Shown: positions 17,301-26,179, counted from the stretch's first letter. The stretch: 64,000 nucleotides of DNA from Nocardia brasiliensis ATCC 700358 (GCF_000250675.2 NC_018681.1:6758001-6822000), one strand, 5' to 3'. Translations and numbers: made by a program. The notes: generated by a model from the letters alone, not told the origin.

Positions 17301-17774
17301 CTATTCGGCGGGCACCATGGCGGCGTCGGCGCGTGCTTTACGCATCTCCTGGATCTCGCGTTCGAAGTCTTCCGCGGAGGTGAAGGAGCGGTACACCGAG
17401 GCGAAGCGGAGGTAGGCGACCTCGTCCAGGTCGCGCAGCGGACCGAGGATGGCGAGGCCGACCTCGTGGCTGGGCACCTCAGGAGAACCCTTGGCGCGCA
17501 CCGCGTCTTCCACTTTCTGGGCGAGCAGGTTCAGGGCGTCGTCGTCGACCTCACGGCCTTGGCAGGCGCGGCGCACGCCGCGAATGACCTTCTCCCGGCT
17601 GAACGGCTCGGTGACGCCGCTGCGCTTGACCACGGACAGGATCGCGGTTTCCACGGTGCTGAACCGCCGCCCACAGTGCGGGCACGCGCGGCGGCGGCGG
17701 ATGGCCGCGCCTTCGTCGGCCTCACGCGAGTCCACCACCCGGGAGTCTGGGTGTCGGCAGTACGGGCAATGCAT
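17301..17774 (-). CDS. nrdR: Transcriptional repressor NrdR
   Basis: Nucleotide-sensing repressor of ribonucleotide reductase genes, 157 aa. The zinc ribbon uses Cys3, Cys6, Cys31 and Cys34 (MHCPYCRHPDSR and ACPHCGRRF). It is followed by the ATP-cone domain (SVVKRSGVTEPFSREKVIRG, VRRACQGREVDDDAL) and the family C-terminus YLRFASVYRSF. The start is the ATG immediately before the zinc ribbon. Position near lexA and an Rv2719c-like gene matches the mycobacterial arrangement. Confidence 0.96.
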   Translation of the reverse strand: MHCPYCRHPDSRVVDSREADEGAAIRRRRACPHCGRRFSTVETAILSVVKRSGVTEPFSREKVIRGVRRACQGREVDDDALNLLAQKVEDAVRAKGSPEVPSHEVGLAILGPLRDLDEVAYLRFASVYRSFTSAEDFEREIQEMRKARADAAMVPAE

Positions 17775-18005
17775 CCGAGAGATCCTTCGTCGATGCGAGT
17801 GCTCGCGGCCGGCCCGGCAACCGATCGGGGTGACCGTCCCGGCGAGCACGTGTACAGGGGCCTAGACCCCGGCACCAGGTAAACCTCAGACGATACGCGG
17901 AATACCTGCATAGCACTTCGAGGATACCTGTCCGGGTACCCGGGTTGTCCCACTCACCCGGTAGCGGGACCGTCGCCGCCCCGTTTGCCGCCCGCGCGGG
18001 CGGGC

Positions 18006-19262
18006 CTATCCGGCCACCTGCCACTGCGAGGTCAGGTCGGCGATCAACTCGGGCAAGCGCGGCACGAGCCGCCCGCGGGCGAGTTTGTTCCAGAACGGTT
18101 CCCCGAGCACGGCGGGCCCGAGCACCGGATTCTGTTCCAGGTCGATATGGCGCGGCACGAGATCACCGGTGATATAGGTCCACCGCGTGTCGCGGTCGGC
18201 CCAGTTGAAGTCGGGCAGCGGAGTCCGCAGCGCGAGCGTGCGGCCGCCGAGGTCGGCCCGGACCGTCGCCGGCGCGAACACCCCGGGCGCACGCACGCCG
18301 GGCACCGCCGGTTTGCCGGCGATCGTGCTCACATAGGTGAGGACCCGCCCGATCGGGGCGCGTCCCGCCGCGGTCTCGTCCCACTGGTCGGCGATCACCC
18401 GGTTCTGCTCCCGGTCGGTCATCCGGATCAGGGCGTCGACGTAGCCGTCCTGGGTGCCGCGGGCGATGGACTGCCACGCGGTGTGGATGTCGGCGTCGAG
18501 GATGCCGGCCTCGGTCATCTCGTCGATCCCGCGCATTCCCAGCGCCACATACGCCTCGTGCATCGGAACCAGGTCGGTGAAAATGTGCTTCTGCATGATC
18601 ATCAGCCGGGTCTGGTACCAGGCGACGTCCTGCGGAGTGAGCCGCGGGCCTTCGGCGGCGAGCAGGCGGATGTCGGCCGGCAGGTCGCGCACCAGCTCCG
18701 GCGGTGTGCCGCGCAACAGGTCGGCGACCGTGTTGCCGAGCTGCTGGATGCCGGGCACGTCGAGCACCACACCCACATCGCTCATGTCGAAGAAGCCCGA
18801 GGCGAACGAGCCGCCCGCGATGCCGGCCAGCCCCGCCCAGTAGAACTCCGGATGCTGCGTGGTCAGCCGCAGATAGTTGACATACACCTGGTTGAACGTG
18901 CGCTCGTTGGCTCGCACCCCGCGTGCCGGATCCCACCCCGCGAGGTCGATATCGGCGTTGCGCGTCGCAACGACCAACCAGTACTGATGCAACAGCGTCG
19001 CGTACCGACGCGGCGGCACACCGTCGGCCCGCGCCGCTTCGACCGCCGCGACCAGCGTCGGTTCATCCAGGGGCAGTGCCGGATTCAGCCCGCCCCCGCC
19101 CGTACCGTCCCCGTTCACCGCGGGCAGATCCAGGAACGTCGCGTAAGCGGGCGCGGCCTGCGCGACCGGAGTCACACCGATCCCGAACACGAGACTCGCA
19201 GCGAGCCCGGCGATTCCGGCAAGAAGCCGGACCGAGCGTCCGGTAGTGGCGAAGTGCGTCAT
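18006..19262 (-). CDS. Secreted protein of unknown function
   Basis: A 418-aa exported protein. An N-terminal signal peptide (RLLAGIAGLAASLVFGIGVT followed by PVAQAAPA) predicts Sec export with cleavage near residue 36. The mature part is mostly helical, with aromatic-rich segments such as YATLLHQYWLVVATRNADID and FDMSDVGVVLDVPG. No transmembrane segment follows the signal. I recognise no enzyme motif. It is inserted between nrdR and the Rv2719c-like gene compared with the M. tuberculosis order. Confidence 0.8.
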   Translation of the reverse strand: MTHFATTGRSVRLLAGIAGLAASLVFGIGVTPVAQAAPAYATFLDLPAVNGDGTGGGGLNPALPLDEPTLVAAVEAARADGVPPRRYATLLHQYWLVVATRNADIDLAGWDPARGVRANERTFNQVYVNYLRLTTQHPEFYWAGLAGIAGGSFASGFFDMSDVGVVLDVPGIQQLGNTVADLLRGTPPELVRDLPADIRLLAAEGPRLTPQDVAWYQTRLMIMQKHIFTDLVPMHEAYVALGMRGIDEMTEAGILDADIHTAWQSIARGTQDGYVDALIRMTDREQNRVIADQWDETAAGRAPIGRVLTYVSTIAGKPAVPGVRAPGVFAPATVRADLGGRTLALRTPLPDFNWADRDTRWTYITGDLVPRHIDLEQNPVLGPAVLGEPFWNKLARGRLVPRLPELIADLTSQWQVAG

Positions 19263-19447
19263 TGCTGTCCCGACTCGCTCGTCCGACGAAAAGAACGTCT
19301 GGCAAGAGCCCCTGCCAGATCGCGTTTCAGCACACTAGCAACATGTCCCAGACAGCAATCGACAATTCCGGCCACTTTGCAGGCCGATAACCCGAATCCC
19401 CCTGCCCCTCCCACCCCGACCGCAGCACCCCCCACTCACCCCGAGGC

Positions 19448-19495
19448 CTCACAGACCTCCCCGACCGAACAAAGGCGTGTCCCACGGCAAGTCGC
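19448..19495 (+). repeat. Partial copy 1 of dispersed element
   Basis: Shares with the copy at 19813 the string acagacctccc followed by a variable accgaNcaaNggcgtgtc, then cggcaagtcg. The right arm of the full 77-bp element is missing or diverged here. It looks like a truncated member of the same family. Confidence 0.6.
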
Positions 19496-19670
19496 TATGC
19501 GAACCGTCGAAACCCTCAGTGAACCACAGCATCACGCCCGCCGAGCAGCCTCGACCTCAGGGGCACCCCACCACCGAACTCGATCCCAGCCCTGGCAAAC
19601 CTCCGAGGCCAAGGGTCTCCCCCGCCAGGCAACTCCAACCCGATCACCTCCGACCCCGACCCCCAGACCG

Positions 19671-19787
<117 letters not shown>

Positions 19788-19812
19788 CAAACCCCACTCA
19801 CCCCCGACACAT

Positions 19813-19889
19813 CACAGACCTCCCTCACCGAGCAACGGCGTGTCGCCCGGCAAGTCGGGGTGCGCGAACACAGAAGAGGTGCGAGAAGA
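19813..19889 (+). repeat. Copy 2 of dispersed element (left arm divergent)
   Basis: Contains the conserved core ggcgtgtcgcccggcaagtc and the right arm cagaagaggtgcgagaa of the family. The left arm is replaced by the acagacctccctcaccg sequence shared with copy 1, so it lacks the full terminal inverted repeat. Confidence 0.65.
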
Positions 19890-19983
19890 CACCCACGCAC
19901 AGCCCGGCCCGCCCCAACGCGACCCGCCGCTCACTGCGCGACCGACATCGCAGCCACAGCCCGATCGGCTCCACCCCCACCCC

Positions 19984-20060
19984 TCCCGCACCCCTTCCGA
20001 TCCCAAACACGGCGTGTCGCACGGCAAGTCGAGGTGCGCGAACACAGAAGAGGTGCGGGA
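19984..20060 (+). repeat. Full 77-bp palindromic dispersed element, copy 3
   Basis: Exactly 77 bp, bounded by imperfect terminal inverted repeats (tcccgcaccccttccg on the left; the complement of cagaagaggtgcggga on the right, 14 of 16 matching). The 45-bp interior contains ggcgtgtcgcacggcaagtc. By hand alignment it is about 83 percent identical (64 of 77) to the element at 60416-60492, which lies in the opposite orientation 40 kb away. Confidence 0.8.
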
Positions 20061-20506
20061 ACGTCGCGCACGCCATCGTTTACGAGCCCGGGCAGCTTTC
20101 ACGCACGCGCAGCCTTCAGGATTGCGCCCTTGGAACGCTCCACCCCACACCGCATCGAGCGGATGCACCGGCAAGATCGGCCGCTCGCCACCCCACGGCA
20201 CCTACGCCACAAAGCCGGCCACCCGCAGCAGCTGCGCTGCAAGGTGAATCGCCCGACCTCAACCCAGCAAACCCTCGCGAAGCCAAGACTCACGCCGCCG
20301 GGCCGCACCAAACCCCGAGCGACCCGAAGCCAACCCCAACGGAACTTCGATCGCCCGAACCCGCCCCAACCCTAACAACACCCGCGCGAAGCCAAGGTTC
20401 ACACTCCCCGGCCATTCCAGCCCCGAGCACCCCACTCCAACCCCCAGCAGAACCCTCGCTCATCGAACCGACCGGCCCACACCACCCTCCACGACCCGCC
20501 GCCCCC

Positions 20507-20800
20507 GTCAAACACGCAGCCCGCAGAGCCGCACCACAACCTAAGCCCGGACGACCCGCCGCAACCACTCCCGCCCACACCAACTCTCCACGAACCGCCG
20601 CCCCCGTCAAACACGCAGCCCCGCAGGGCTGCACCACGACCAAAACCCGGACGACCCGCCGCAACCACTCCCGTCCACCCCCACCCCTGCACGAACCCCC
20701 GCCACCCCGTCAAACACGCAGCCCGCAGGGCTGCACCACAACCAAACCTGCACACCCCCGCCCTCAACCACTCCCGTTCGTCCGCCCCCACCCTCACCCC
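20507..20800 (+). repeat. Tandem repeat of about 100 bp, three copies
   Basis: Copies start at 20507, 20606 and 20709 with gtcaaacacgcagcc. Each contains a small hairpin (GCAGCCC...GGGCTGC, best in copies 2 and 3) and a tail with cggacgacccgccgcaacca that decays in copy 3. Spacings of 99 and 103 bp are not both multiples of three, which argues against a coding repeat. Confidence 0.85.
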
Positions 20801-20813
20801 CGCGACCGCGGAA

Positions 20814-21317
20814 TCAACCCACCGCCGGAACACCTTGGGACAGCCCCACTCCCACCTCTCCATCAACGGACAGCGAATGTTCCGCCGGGGCCGGGGGCAT
20901 CTCCCCACCCCAATCGCCCGCGCGCAGGTGGGCGAGGGTGATCAACACCGCCACCACCAATGCGCTGAGCAATGCCGCGACGGCCAGGACCGCGAACCCG
21001 ACCTGCGCCTGCTCGACCAGCTCGCCGGGGTGCACTCCACGTGCGCGGCGAACTGCGGAAGTCCTTGTGCCCCGGTCGTACACGACGACCCCGCCGCGGG
21101 GGCGCGCGCTGGGCGGGCGGCGATCCACGACGGAGCGTGTCGAGTCCAGCGCTCGGGTGCGCAGGGTGCCGCGGTGCACCCGGGGCACCGTGGCGAAGGC
21201 CAGGTCGATCTCGTCCGCACCGGCCTCGCGGCGATCGAGGTCGTCGGCGACACGCAGCGCGACGCTCTTGCGTGTCGCGCCGATCTCCGTCTTGATATCG
21301 CTGATCGCAGTGCTCAT
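20814..21317 (-). CDS. Rv2719c-position small membrane protein, SOS-linked
   Basis: Protein of 167 aa starting at ATG 21317 behind a GGAGG site. The N-terminal half is charged (SVALRVADDLDRREAGADEI). A single strong transmembrane helix lies at about 110-132 (VGFAVLAVAALLSALVVAVL). The C-terminus is short and lacks a visible LysM domain, whereas M. tuberculosis Rv2719c (ChiZ), also divergent from lexA, carries one. Position and divergence from lexA across LexA boxes suggest a DNA-damage-induced division inhibitor in the DivS/ChiZ sense. That function is inferred, not seen. Confidence 0.7.
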   Translation of the reverse strand: MSTAISDIKTEIGATRKSVALRVADDLDRREAGADEIDLAFATVPRVHRGTLRTRALDSTRSVVDRRPPSARPRGGVVVYDRGTRTSAVRRARGVHPGELVEQAQVGFAVLAVAALLSALVVAVLITLAHLRAGDWGGEMPPAPAEHSLSVDGEVGVGLSQGVPAVG

Positions 21318-21446
21318 CGGACAAACCTCCGTGGTGGGTGCTCCGTCTGTGTTCGAGCTGGGTCGGTCGAGCTGGACGCTTCGGTGGGGCTGTTTTTCGG
21401 TGCCGCTGGTGGGTGCCATGTTCGATGCTGTTCGCTCAGGTGTTCG

Positions 21447-21462
21447 AAGAACTGATGTTCGA
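21447..21462. promoter_or_regulatory. lexA: LexA box (proximal to the Rv2719c-like gene)
   Basis: AAGAAC-TGAT-GTTCGA matches 14 of 16 positions of the mycobacterial SOS box TCGAAC-N4-GTTCGA. It sits between the divergent lexA and Rv2719c-like genes, closer to the latter, and probably represses it. Confidence 0.75.
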
Positions 21463-21510
21463 TTTCTACCACGAGCCACCGACAAAGTCAGCAGAAACGC
21501 CCGACACTCC

Positions 21511-21526
21511 TCGAACAGATGTTTGA
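21511..21526. promoter_or_regulatory. lexA: LexA box (proximal to lexA)
   Basis: TCGAAC-AGAT-GTTTGA is a near-perfect mycobacterial SOS box, 110 bp upstream of the lexA GTG. It is the expected autoregulatory operator. Confidence 0.88.
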
Positions 21527-21636
21527 AACATGGGCCCGACCGGTCTAGATTCAAAAAGACGAAATTCTCGACAAGCCGAGCACGAGATTTGCCGGGCAAC
21601 GGATCCGCCCGGACACAGCACGGAAGGGCGGTTGCG

Positions 21637-22368
21637 GTGAGGCAGACAGACGACACGGGCGACGAGAGCGAAGGCGGCGCCGACTCGGCGATTTCCGGGG
21701 CGGATCTCACCGTGCGTCAGCGCAAAGTGCTGGAGGTGATCCGCTCCTCGGTGAGCGAGCGGGGTTACCCGCCGAGCATCCGGGAGATCGGTGACGCCGT
21801 GGGGCTCACCTCCACCTCCTCGGTCGCCCACCAGCTTCGGGCCTTGGAGCGCAAGGGATTCCTGCGGCGTGACCCGAATCGTCCACGCGCGGTCGATGTT
21901 CGCGGCCTGGACGAGGTGGGGCGCGCGGTCACCAGCCTGCACGTCGCCCCCGTCGACGAAACCGACGGCGCCACCGCCGATTCCGGCAGGCCGACGCCGA
22001 CCTTCGTGCCGGTGCTCGGCCGGATCGCCGCCGGTGGCCCGATCCTGGCCGAGCAGGCGGTGGAGGACGTGTTCCCGCTGCCCCGCGAATTGGTCGGCGA
22101 GGGTTCGCTGTTCTTGTTGAAGGTCGTCGGCCAGTCGATGATCGACGCCGCGATCTGCGACGGCGACTGGGTGGTGGTGCGCCAGCAGAACGTCGCCGAC
22201 AACGGCGATATCGTCGCCGCCATGATCGACGGCGAGGCCACGGTGAAGACGTTCAAGCGCACCGGCAAGGACGTGTGGCTGATGCCGCACAACCCGGTGT
22301 TCGAACCGATCCCCGGCAACGACGCGCAGGTGCTCGGCAAGGTCGTCACGGTCATCCGCAAGATCTGA
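21637..22368 (+). CDS. lexA: LexA SOS repressor
   Basis: SOS repressor/autopeptidase of 243 aa. The N-terminal winged helix (LTVRQRKVLEVIRSSVSERG, YPPSIREIGDAVGLTSTSSV) binds the SOS box. The self-cleavage bond is Ala132-Gly133 in GRIAAGGP. The Ser167 (GQSMIDA) and Lys204 (ATVKTFK) dyad has the canonical spacing of 37. I chose the GTG at 21637 behind GGAAGGGCGG; the open frame extends far upstream without homology. A linker of about 25 residues between the domains is longer than in E. coli, as usual in actinobacteria. Confidence 0.96.
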   Translation: MRQTDDTGDESEGGADSAISGADLTVRQRKVLEVIRSSVSERGYPPSIREIGDAVGLTSTSSVAHQLRALERKGFLRRDPNRPRAVDVRGLDEVGRAVTSLHVAPVDETDGATADSGRPTPTFVPVLGRIAAGGPILAEQAVEDVFPLPRELVGEGSLFLLKVVGQSMIDAAICDGDWVVVRQQNVADNGDIVAAMIDGEATVKTFKRTGKDVWLMPHNPVFEPIPGNDAQVLGKVVTVIRKI

Positions 22369-22383
22369 GCACGCCCGACAGCT

Positions 22384-22415
22384 GAACGGCCGCACGGTGA
22401 TCCGTGCGGCCGTTC
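22384..22415 (+). terminator. Hairpin terminator after lexA
   Basis: A perfect 14-bp GC-rich stem (GAACGGCCGCACGG with its complement) around a TGAT loop lies 16 bp after the lexA stop. No T-run follows, as is common for actinobacterial terminators. Confidence 0.75.
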
Positions 22416-22491
22416 GCATGTCCGGCGCGTTCACAGCACATTGCCAGGATGCGCCCAGGGTCCTCACCGCTGTGCCGGTCATGCTCCTGCG

Positions 22492-24489
22492 GTGACCGCG
22501 ATCAGCGCCGCCCAGCCCCCTGCGATCGACTCCGCGACCCTCGCCGCACCGGACACGTTGCCACCGGCGCGCCGCTGGGAGCGAGCCGGTCTGGCCGCGC
22601 TGCTGATCGGCACGGCGGCCGCCTACCTCTGGCACATCACCGTCAACGGCATGGGCAACAACTTCTACGCCGCCGCCACCTGGGCGGGTTCCCGGGACTG
22701 GGAAGCACTGCTGTTCGGCTCGCTGGACCCCGGCAACTTCATCACCGTCGACAAACCGCCGGTGTCCCAATGGGTCATGGGACTGTCGGGTCAGCTGTTC
22801 GGCTTCAGCAGCGCGAGCATGCTCGTCCCCCAGGCGCTGATGGCCGTCGCCGCTGTGGCCCTGCTGTACGCCGCGGTCACGCGCGCCACCGCCAGCCGGG
22901 GCGCGGGGCTGCTCGCGGGCGCCGTACTCGCGGCAACGCCGGTGGTGGCGTTGATGTTCCGGTTCAACAACCCGGACGCGGTGATGGTGCTGCTGATGAC
23001 CGCGGGCGCCTACTGCACGATCCGGGCATTGCGCCACGCGAGCGTGCGCTGGCTGATCCTGGCGGGCGTCGCGCTGGGGTTCGCGTTCCTGGCGAAAATG
23101 CTCGAGGGGCTGATGGTGCTGCCCGCGCTCGGGCTCACCTACCTGATCGTCGCGCCGACCACACTGCGAAATCGGTGGTGGCACCTGGTCGACGCGACGG
23201 CGGCGCTGGTCGTGTCGTCCGGCTGGTATGTGGTGCTGACGCTGCTGTGGCCCGCCGCGGCGCGCCCGTATCTGGCGGGGTCGACGAACAACACGTTCAT
23301 GGATCTGGTGCTCGGCTACAACGGGTTCGCGCGGTTCCTCGGTCACAATCACCGGGGCGCCAACCCTTTCGAGCTGCCGCCCGGTTACGAGATGCCGCGG
23401 TCGGTGGGCACCGGTTTCGGCTTCGGTGGCGGTTCGGGCCCGGCCAGACTGTTCACCGGCGAGATCGGGTTCGAGATCTCCTGGCTGCTGCCCGCCGCAC
23501 TGCTGGCGTTCGGGCTCGTGCTGGTGTCGCGCCGGCGCACCCCGCGGACCGACCCGGTGCGGGGCGCCGCACTGGTTTTCGGGTTGTGGTTGCTCATCGA
23601 CGGCATCGCGTTCAGCACCATGCAGGGCGGTATGCACGCGTACTACACGCTCGCGATCGGGCCCGCCGTGGCCGGCATGTTCGCCCTCGGCGTGCACGAG
23701 GTGTGGCGGCAGCGCGCCGCGGCGTTCGGCCGGATCGGTGCGGCGGCGCTGATTTTCGCCACCGGCGGTTGGGCTTTCGTGCTGCTCGGCCGTAATGCCG
23801 AGTGGCTGCCGTGGCTGCGCTGGACGGTGCTCGCGATATCGACGCTCGCCGCGCTCGGACTGCTCGCGAGCGTGTCCCCCGCGGTGTCGCGGCGATTGCG
23901 CGACCGGGCGATTTCGGTGCTGGTGATCGCGGGGGTGCTCGCCGGGCTGGGTGGCACCACCGCGTACGCCGCGGCCACCCTGCCGCGGGAGCATGTCGGC
24001 GGTAGCCCGTCCGTCGGTCCGGCCGAGCCCGAAAAGCCCGGCCCGGCCAACCAGATCCGGCGAACGGTCACCGCCTTCGTGGACGGCACCACCGAGCCGC
24101 CGGTCGCCGCGCTGCTGCGGGACACCACGACGCCTTGGTCGGCGGCCGTGGACCGGTCCTCGGTAGCAGCGAGTCTCGAGCTGGCCAGTCACACCCCTGT
24201 CATCGCGATCGGCGGTTTCACCTCGGCCGACCCGGTGCCGAGCCTCGCCGATTTCGAGAACCTCGTCCGCACCCACCAGGTGACCTATTACCTCGCGCAG
24301 GAGGTGAAGCTGCCCGATGCCTGGAAGGTCCCCGACCAACCGGGCGTCATCCCGAACGAGCCGCCCGCGACCAACGGCCTGTGGCGGCCCACCGGCCACA
24401 AGGACATCGCCGACTGGGTAGCCGCCCACTACACCGCTGTGCATTACGGCAATGTCGCCGTCTACGACCTCACCCGCCCGAAGTCCTGA
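22492..24489 (+). CDS. GT39/ArnT-like multi-pass glycosyltransferase (paralogue A)
   Basis: Membrane GT-C glycosyltransferase of 665 aa, with roughly ten to twelve hydrophobic segments and a C-terminal extracytoplasmic domain. The family-typical first loop contains NNFYAAATWAGSRDWEALLF and LDPGNFITVDKPPVSQWVMG, the acidic/lysine region thought to bind the polyprenyl-phosphate sugar donor. The C-terminal part ends with HYGNVAVYDLT. I start at GTG 22492 after GCTCCTGCG because upstream residues are Cys/His-rich and atypical. A close paralogue lies at 48260. Likely acts in cell-envelope glycosylation; acceptor unknown. Confidence 0.88.
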   Translation: MTAISAAQPPAIDSATLAAPDTLPPARRWERAGLAALLIGTAAAYLWHITVNGMGNNFYAAATWAGSRDWEALLFGSLDPGNFITVDKPPVSQWVMGLSGQLFGFSSASMLVPQALMAVAAVALLYAAVTRATASRGAGLLAGAVLAATPVVALMFRFNNPDAVMVLLMTAGAYCTIRALRHASVRWLILAGVALGFAFLAKMLEGLMVLPALGLTYLIVAPTTLRNRWWHLVDATAALVVSSGWYVVLTLLWPAAARPYLAGSTNNTFMDLVLGYNGFARFLGHNHRGANPFELPPGYEMPRSVGTGFGFGGGSGPARLFTGEIGFEISWLLPAALLAFGLVLVSRRRTPRTDPVRGAALVFGLWLLIDGIAFSTMQGGMHAYYTLAIGPAVAGMFALGVHEVWRQRAAAFGRIGAAALIFATGGWAFVLLGRNAEWLPWLRWTVLAISTLAALGLLASVSPAVSRRLRDRAISVLVIAGVLAGLGGTTAYAAATLPREHVGGSPSVGPAEPEKPGPANQIRRTVTAFVDGTTEPPVAALLRDTTTPWSAAVDRSSVAASLELASHTPVIAIGGFTSADPVPSLADFENLVRTHQVTYYLAQEVKLPDAWKVPDQPGVIPNEPPATNGLWRPTGHKDIADWVAAHYTAVHYGNVAVYDLTRPKS

Positions 24490-24520
24490 CGGATACCGCG
24501 GCCGATGGCATCGTGGGGCC

Positions 24521-24970
24521 ATGGCGACGTGGCGTGAATTCGAGGACGAGGCACCGGAGTTGGCGGCCGAGGTCAAACGGCGGTTCCAACTGCACGAGAG
24601 CCACGTGCTGGCAACGCTGCGCCGGGACGGTGCACCCCGCGTCAGCGGCTCGGAAGTGGCGTTCCACGACCCCGACCTCGTCTTCGGGTCGATGCCGGAC
24701 GCACGCAAAGCCGACGACCTGCGGCGCGACGGTCGCTGCGCGATCCACGCCCACCCGGCCGACGGTGATGCCAAGGTCGCGGGCGTCGCCAGGGAACTCA
24801 CCGACCCGGCGGCCCGCGCGGCGGCGGGCGCCGAACCCGCGGGCGAGGACTACGCCTTTCGCCTCGACCTCACCGACGCCGTCCTGACCACGGTCGACCA
24901 GGAGCGGCAACTCCTGATCGTGCAGCTGTGGCAGCCCGGTCGCGGAGTCCGGATCACCGAACGCCACTGA
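24521..24970 (+). CDS. Pyridoxamine 5'-phosphate oxidase-like (split beta-barrel) protein
   Basis: Small flavin/F420-type split-barrel protein of 149 aa. The opening ELAAEVKRRFQLHESHVLAT and LRRDGAPRVSGSEVAFHDPD follow the PPOX-fold pattern (strand, glycine turn, strand), with DARKADDLRRDGRCAIHAHP as the second typical segment. Substrate unknown; F420- or FMN-dependent reductases and haem-binding relatives share this fold. It begins 32 bp after the glycosyltransferase and may be cotranscribed. Confidence 0.85.
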   Translation: MATWREFEDEAPELAAEVKRRFQLHESHVLATLRRDGAPRVSGSEVAFHDPDLVFGSMPDARKADDLRRDGRCAIHAHPADGDAKVAGVARELTDPAARAAAGAEPAGEDYAFRLDLTDAVLTTVDQERQLLIVQLWQPGRGVRITERH

Positions 24971-25051
24971 TATCCGCAGCGACAGGAACCTCAATGCCTC
25001 GCGCGGGTTTCGGCTGGCGCCGGCGGCGGCGCGGCATATGCTTGGTGGGTT

Positions 25052-25456
25052 ATGACGACGAATCATGACGATGCCGCGGCGGTGCACGCCGAACTCACCC
25101 GACACGTCGACCGCTGGGTCGAACTGTTCAACGCCCGTGATATCGAGGCTCTCACCGACCTGTACGAGCCGGCCGCGATCGTGGTCCCCCGCCCGGGCCA
25201 GCCGGTCTCCGGAGCCGGAATGTCCACGGCTCTGGCACATTTCGCGGGAATGGCGACTTCAATGAAAGCCACACTGCGCCAAGCCTATACGGCCGGCGAC
25301 ATCGCCCTGCTCCTGATCGACTGGGCCATGGACGGTCCTCCGCTGGAGGGTCAACCGGTCGCAATGCAAGGCACCGCCACCGATGTCATGCGACGTGGTG
25401 CCGACGGCCGTTGGCGCTACCTCATCGACAACCCCTCCGGCACCGAGGACCAGTAG
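25052..25456 (+). CDS. SnoaL/NTF2-like domain protein
   Basis: Single-domain NTF2-fold protein of 134 aa. The first helix (VHAELTRHVDRWVELFNARD) and IEALTDLYEPAAIVVPRPGQ, followed by GTATDVMRRGADGRWRYLID, match the ketosteroid-isomerase-like/SnoaL pattern. Such proteins are small isomerases, cyclases or ligand binders. No catalytic residue can be assigned. It ends 4 bp before the convergent tetR-type gene. Confidence 0.85.
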   Translation: MTTNHDDAAAVHAELTRHVDRWVELFNARDIEALTDLYEPAAIVVPRPGQPVSGAGMSTALAHFAGMATSMKATLRQAYTAGDIALLLIDWAMDGPPLEGQPVAMQGTATDVMRRGADGRWRYLIDNPSGTEDQ

Positions 25457-25460
25457 CGGG

Positions 25461-26108
25461 TCAGGTGGGCTGATCCGTTCGGGTAGCGAGGATTCCGGCG
25501 ACGATCACGCGCAGGCCGTGGGTGAACTCGTCGTCGGAGTCCGCGTCGGCGAATCGCGTCACCATGTGCGTGGTCAACGGATAGCGGTCGGCGTTCATCG
25601 CCTGCCCGAGCTGGTCCATTCCGTAGGGGTTGCGGTCGTAATCCGTGCCGAGGCGCGCCTGCTCTTCGATGACGAATCCCGTTGTGTAATGCAGTAGTAC
25701 CGGAAAGACCCGGCCGGCGTCCAGGGTCGAGAAACCTGCATCTTCCAGCGTGCGCAACGTCAATTCCACTGTGCGCCACATTGCTTCGTCGTTGATGTAG
25801 GTGCCCGCGAGCACCTTCGCACCGTCCCGGTAGCGCAGCATCGACCGGCGCAGCCGACCGGCGAGCCGCATCACCCACTCGTCCCATTCCTCACCCCGCC
25901 GCGGCGCTTCCACTCCATCGATAGCGGCGACGAAGACGTTGCGCGCCATGGCATCGAGCAGCTCACGCTTGTTCGCGACATGCCAGTACAGCGCCGGAGC
26001 TTGCACGTCCAGCGCGGCCGCCACTTTCCGCATGGTCAGACCATCCAGGCCGACTTCGTCCAGGAGATCGAGCGCGGCCTGCGCGATGACCTGCGTATCC
26101 AACTTCAC
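25461..26108 (-). CDS. TetR-family repressor (TetR_C type) controlling the monooxygenase
   Basis: TetR/TetR_C-class repressor of 215 aa starting with GTG. The DNA-binding domain is LDLLDEVGLDGLTMRKVAAA followed by LDVQAPALYWHVANKRELLD. The C-terminal ligand domain resembles the tetracycline repressor type (GYREGAKV-like segment RYRDGAKVLAG, then LLHYTTGFVIEEQ). It is divergent from the Rox-like monooxygenase, and palindromic operators lie between them, so it almost certainly represses that gene and itself. The inducer is unknown; a planar polyketide or rifamycin-type molecule would fit. Confidence 0.92.
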   Translation of the reverse strand: MKLDTQVIAQAALDLLDEVGLDGLTMRKVAAALDVQAPALYWHVANKRELLDAMARNVFVAAIDGVEAPRRGEEWDEWVMRLAGRLRRSMLRYRDGAKVLAGTYINDEAMWRTVELTLRTLEDAGFSTLDAGRVFPVLLHYTTGFVIEEQARLGTDYDRNPYGMDQLGQAMNADRYPLTTHMVTRFADADSDDEFTHGLRVIVAGILATRTDQPT

Positions 26109-26117
26109 GCTTGACAG

Positions 26118-26169
26118 TTTAACAACGTTCAGGTCTCCTTAACAGCGTTAAATAGCTTAACGTTGTTAA
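26118..26169. promoter_or_regulatory. Cluster of three TetR-type operators
   Basis: Two perfect palindromes of the form TTAAC-N3-GTTAA lie at 26139-26151 and 26157-26169, centres 18 bp apart. A third, imperfect copy (TTAACAACGTTCA) is at 26119-26131. The last full site ends 10 bp before the monooxygenase ATG and abuts its AAGGAGAG ribosome binding site. Low GC here contrasts with the surrounding DNA. Confidence 0.85.
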
Positions 26170-26179
26170 GGAGAGGGTC

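Noticed and set aside
20290..20908. Cys/Gly-rich minus-strand proteins over the 100-bp repeats
   Set aside because: Repeat units shift frame relative to each other, and the peptides are only translations of the C-rich repeat DNA.
21466..24801. An 1111-residue open frame antisense to lexA and the first glycosyltransferase
   Set aside because: It covers two certain genes on the other strand and has shadow-type composition (Arg/His/Gly/Gln-rich).
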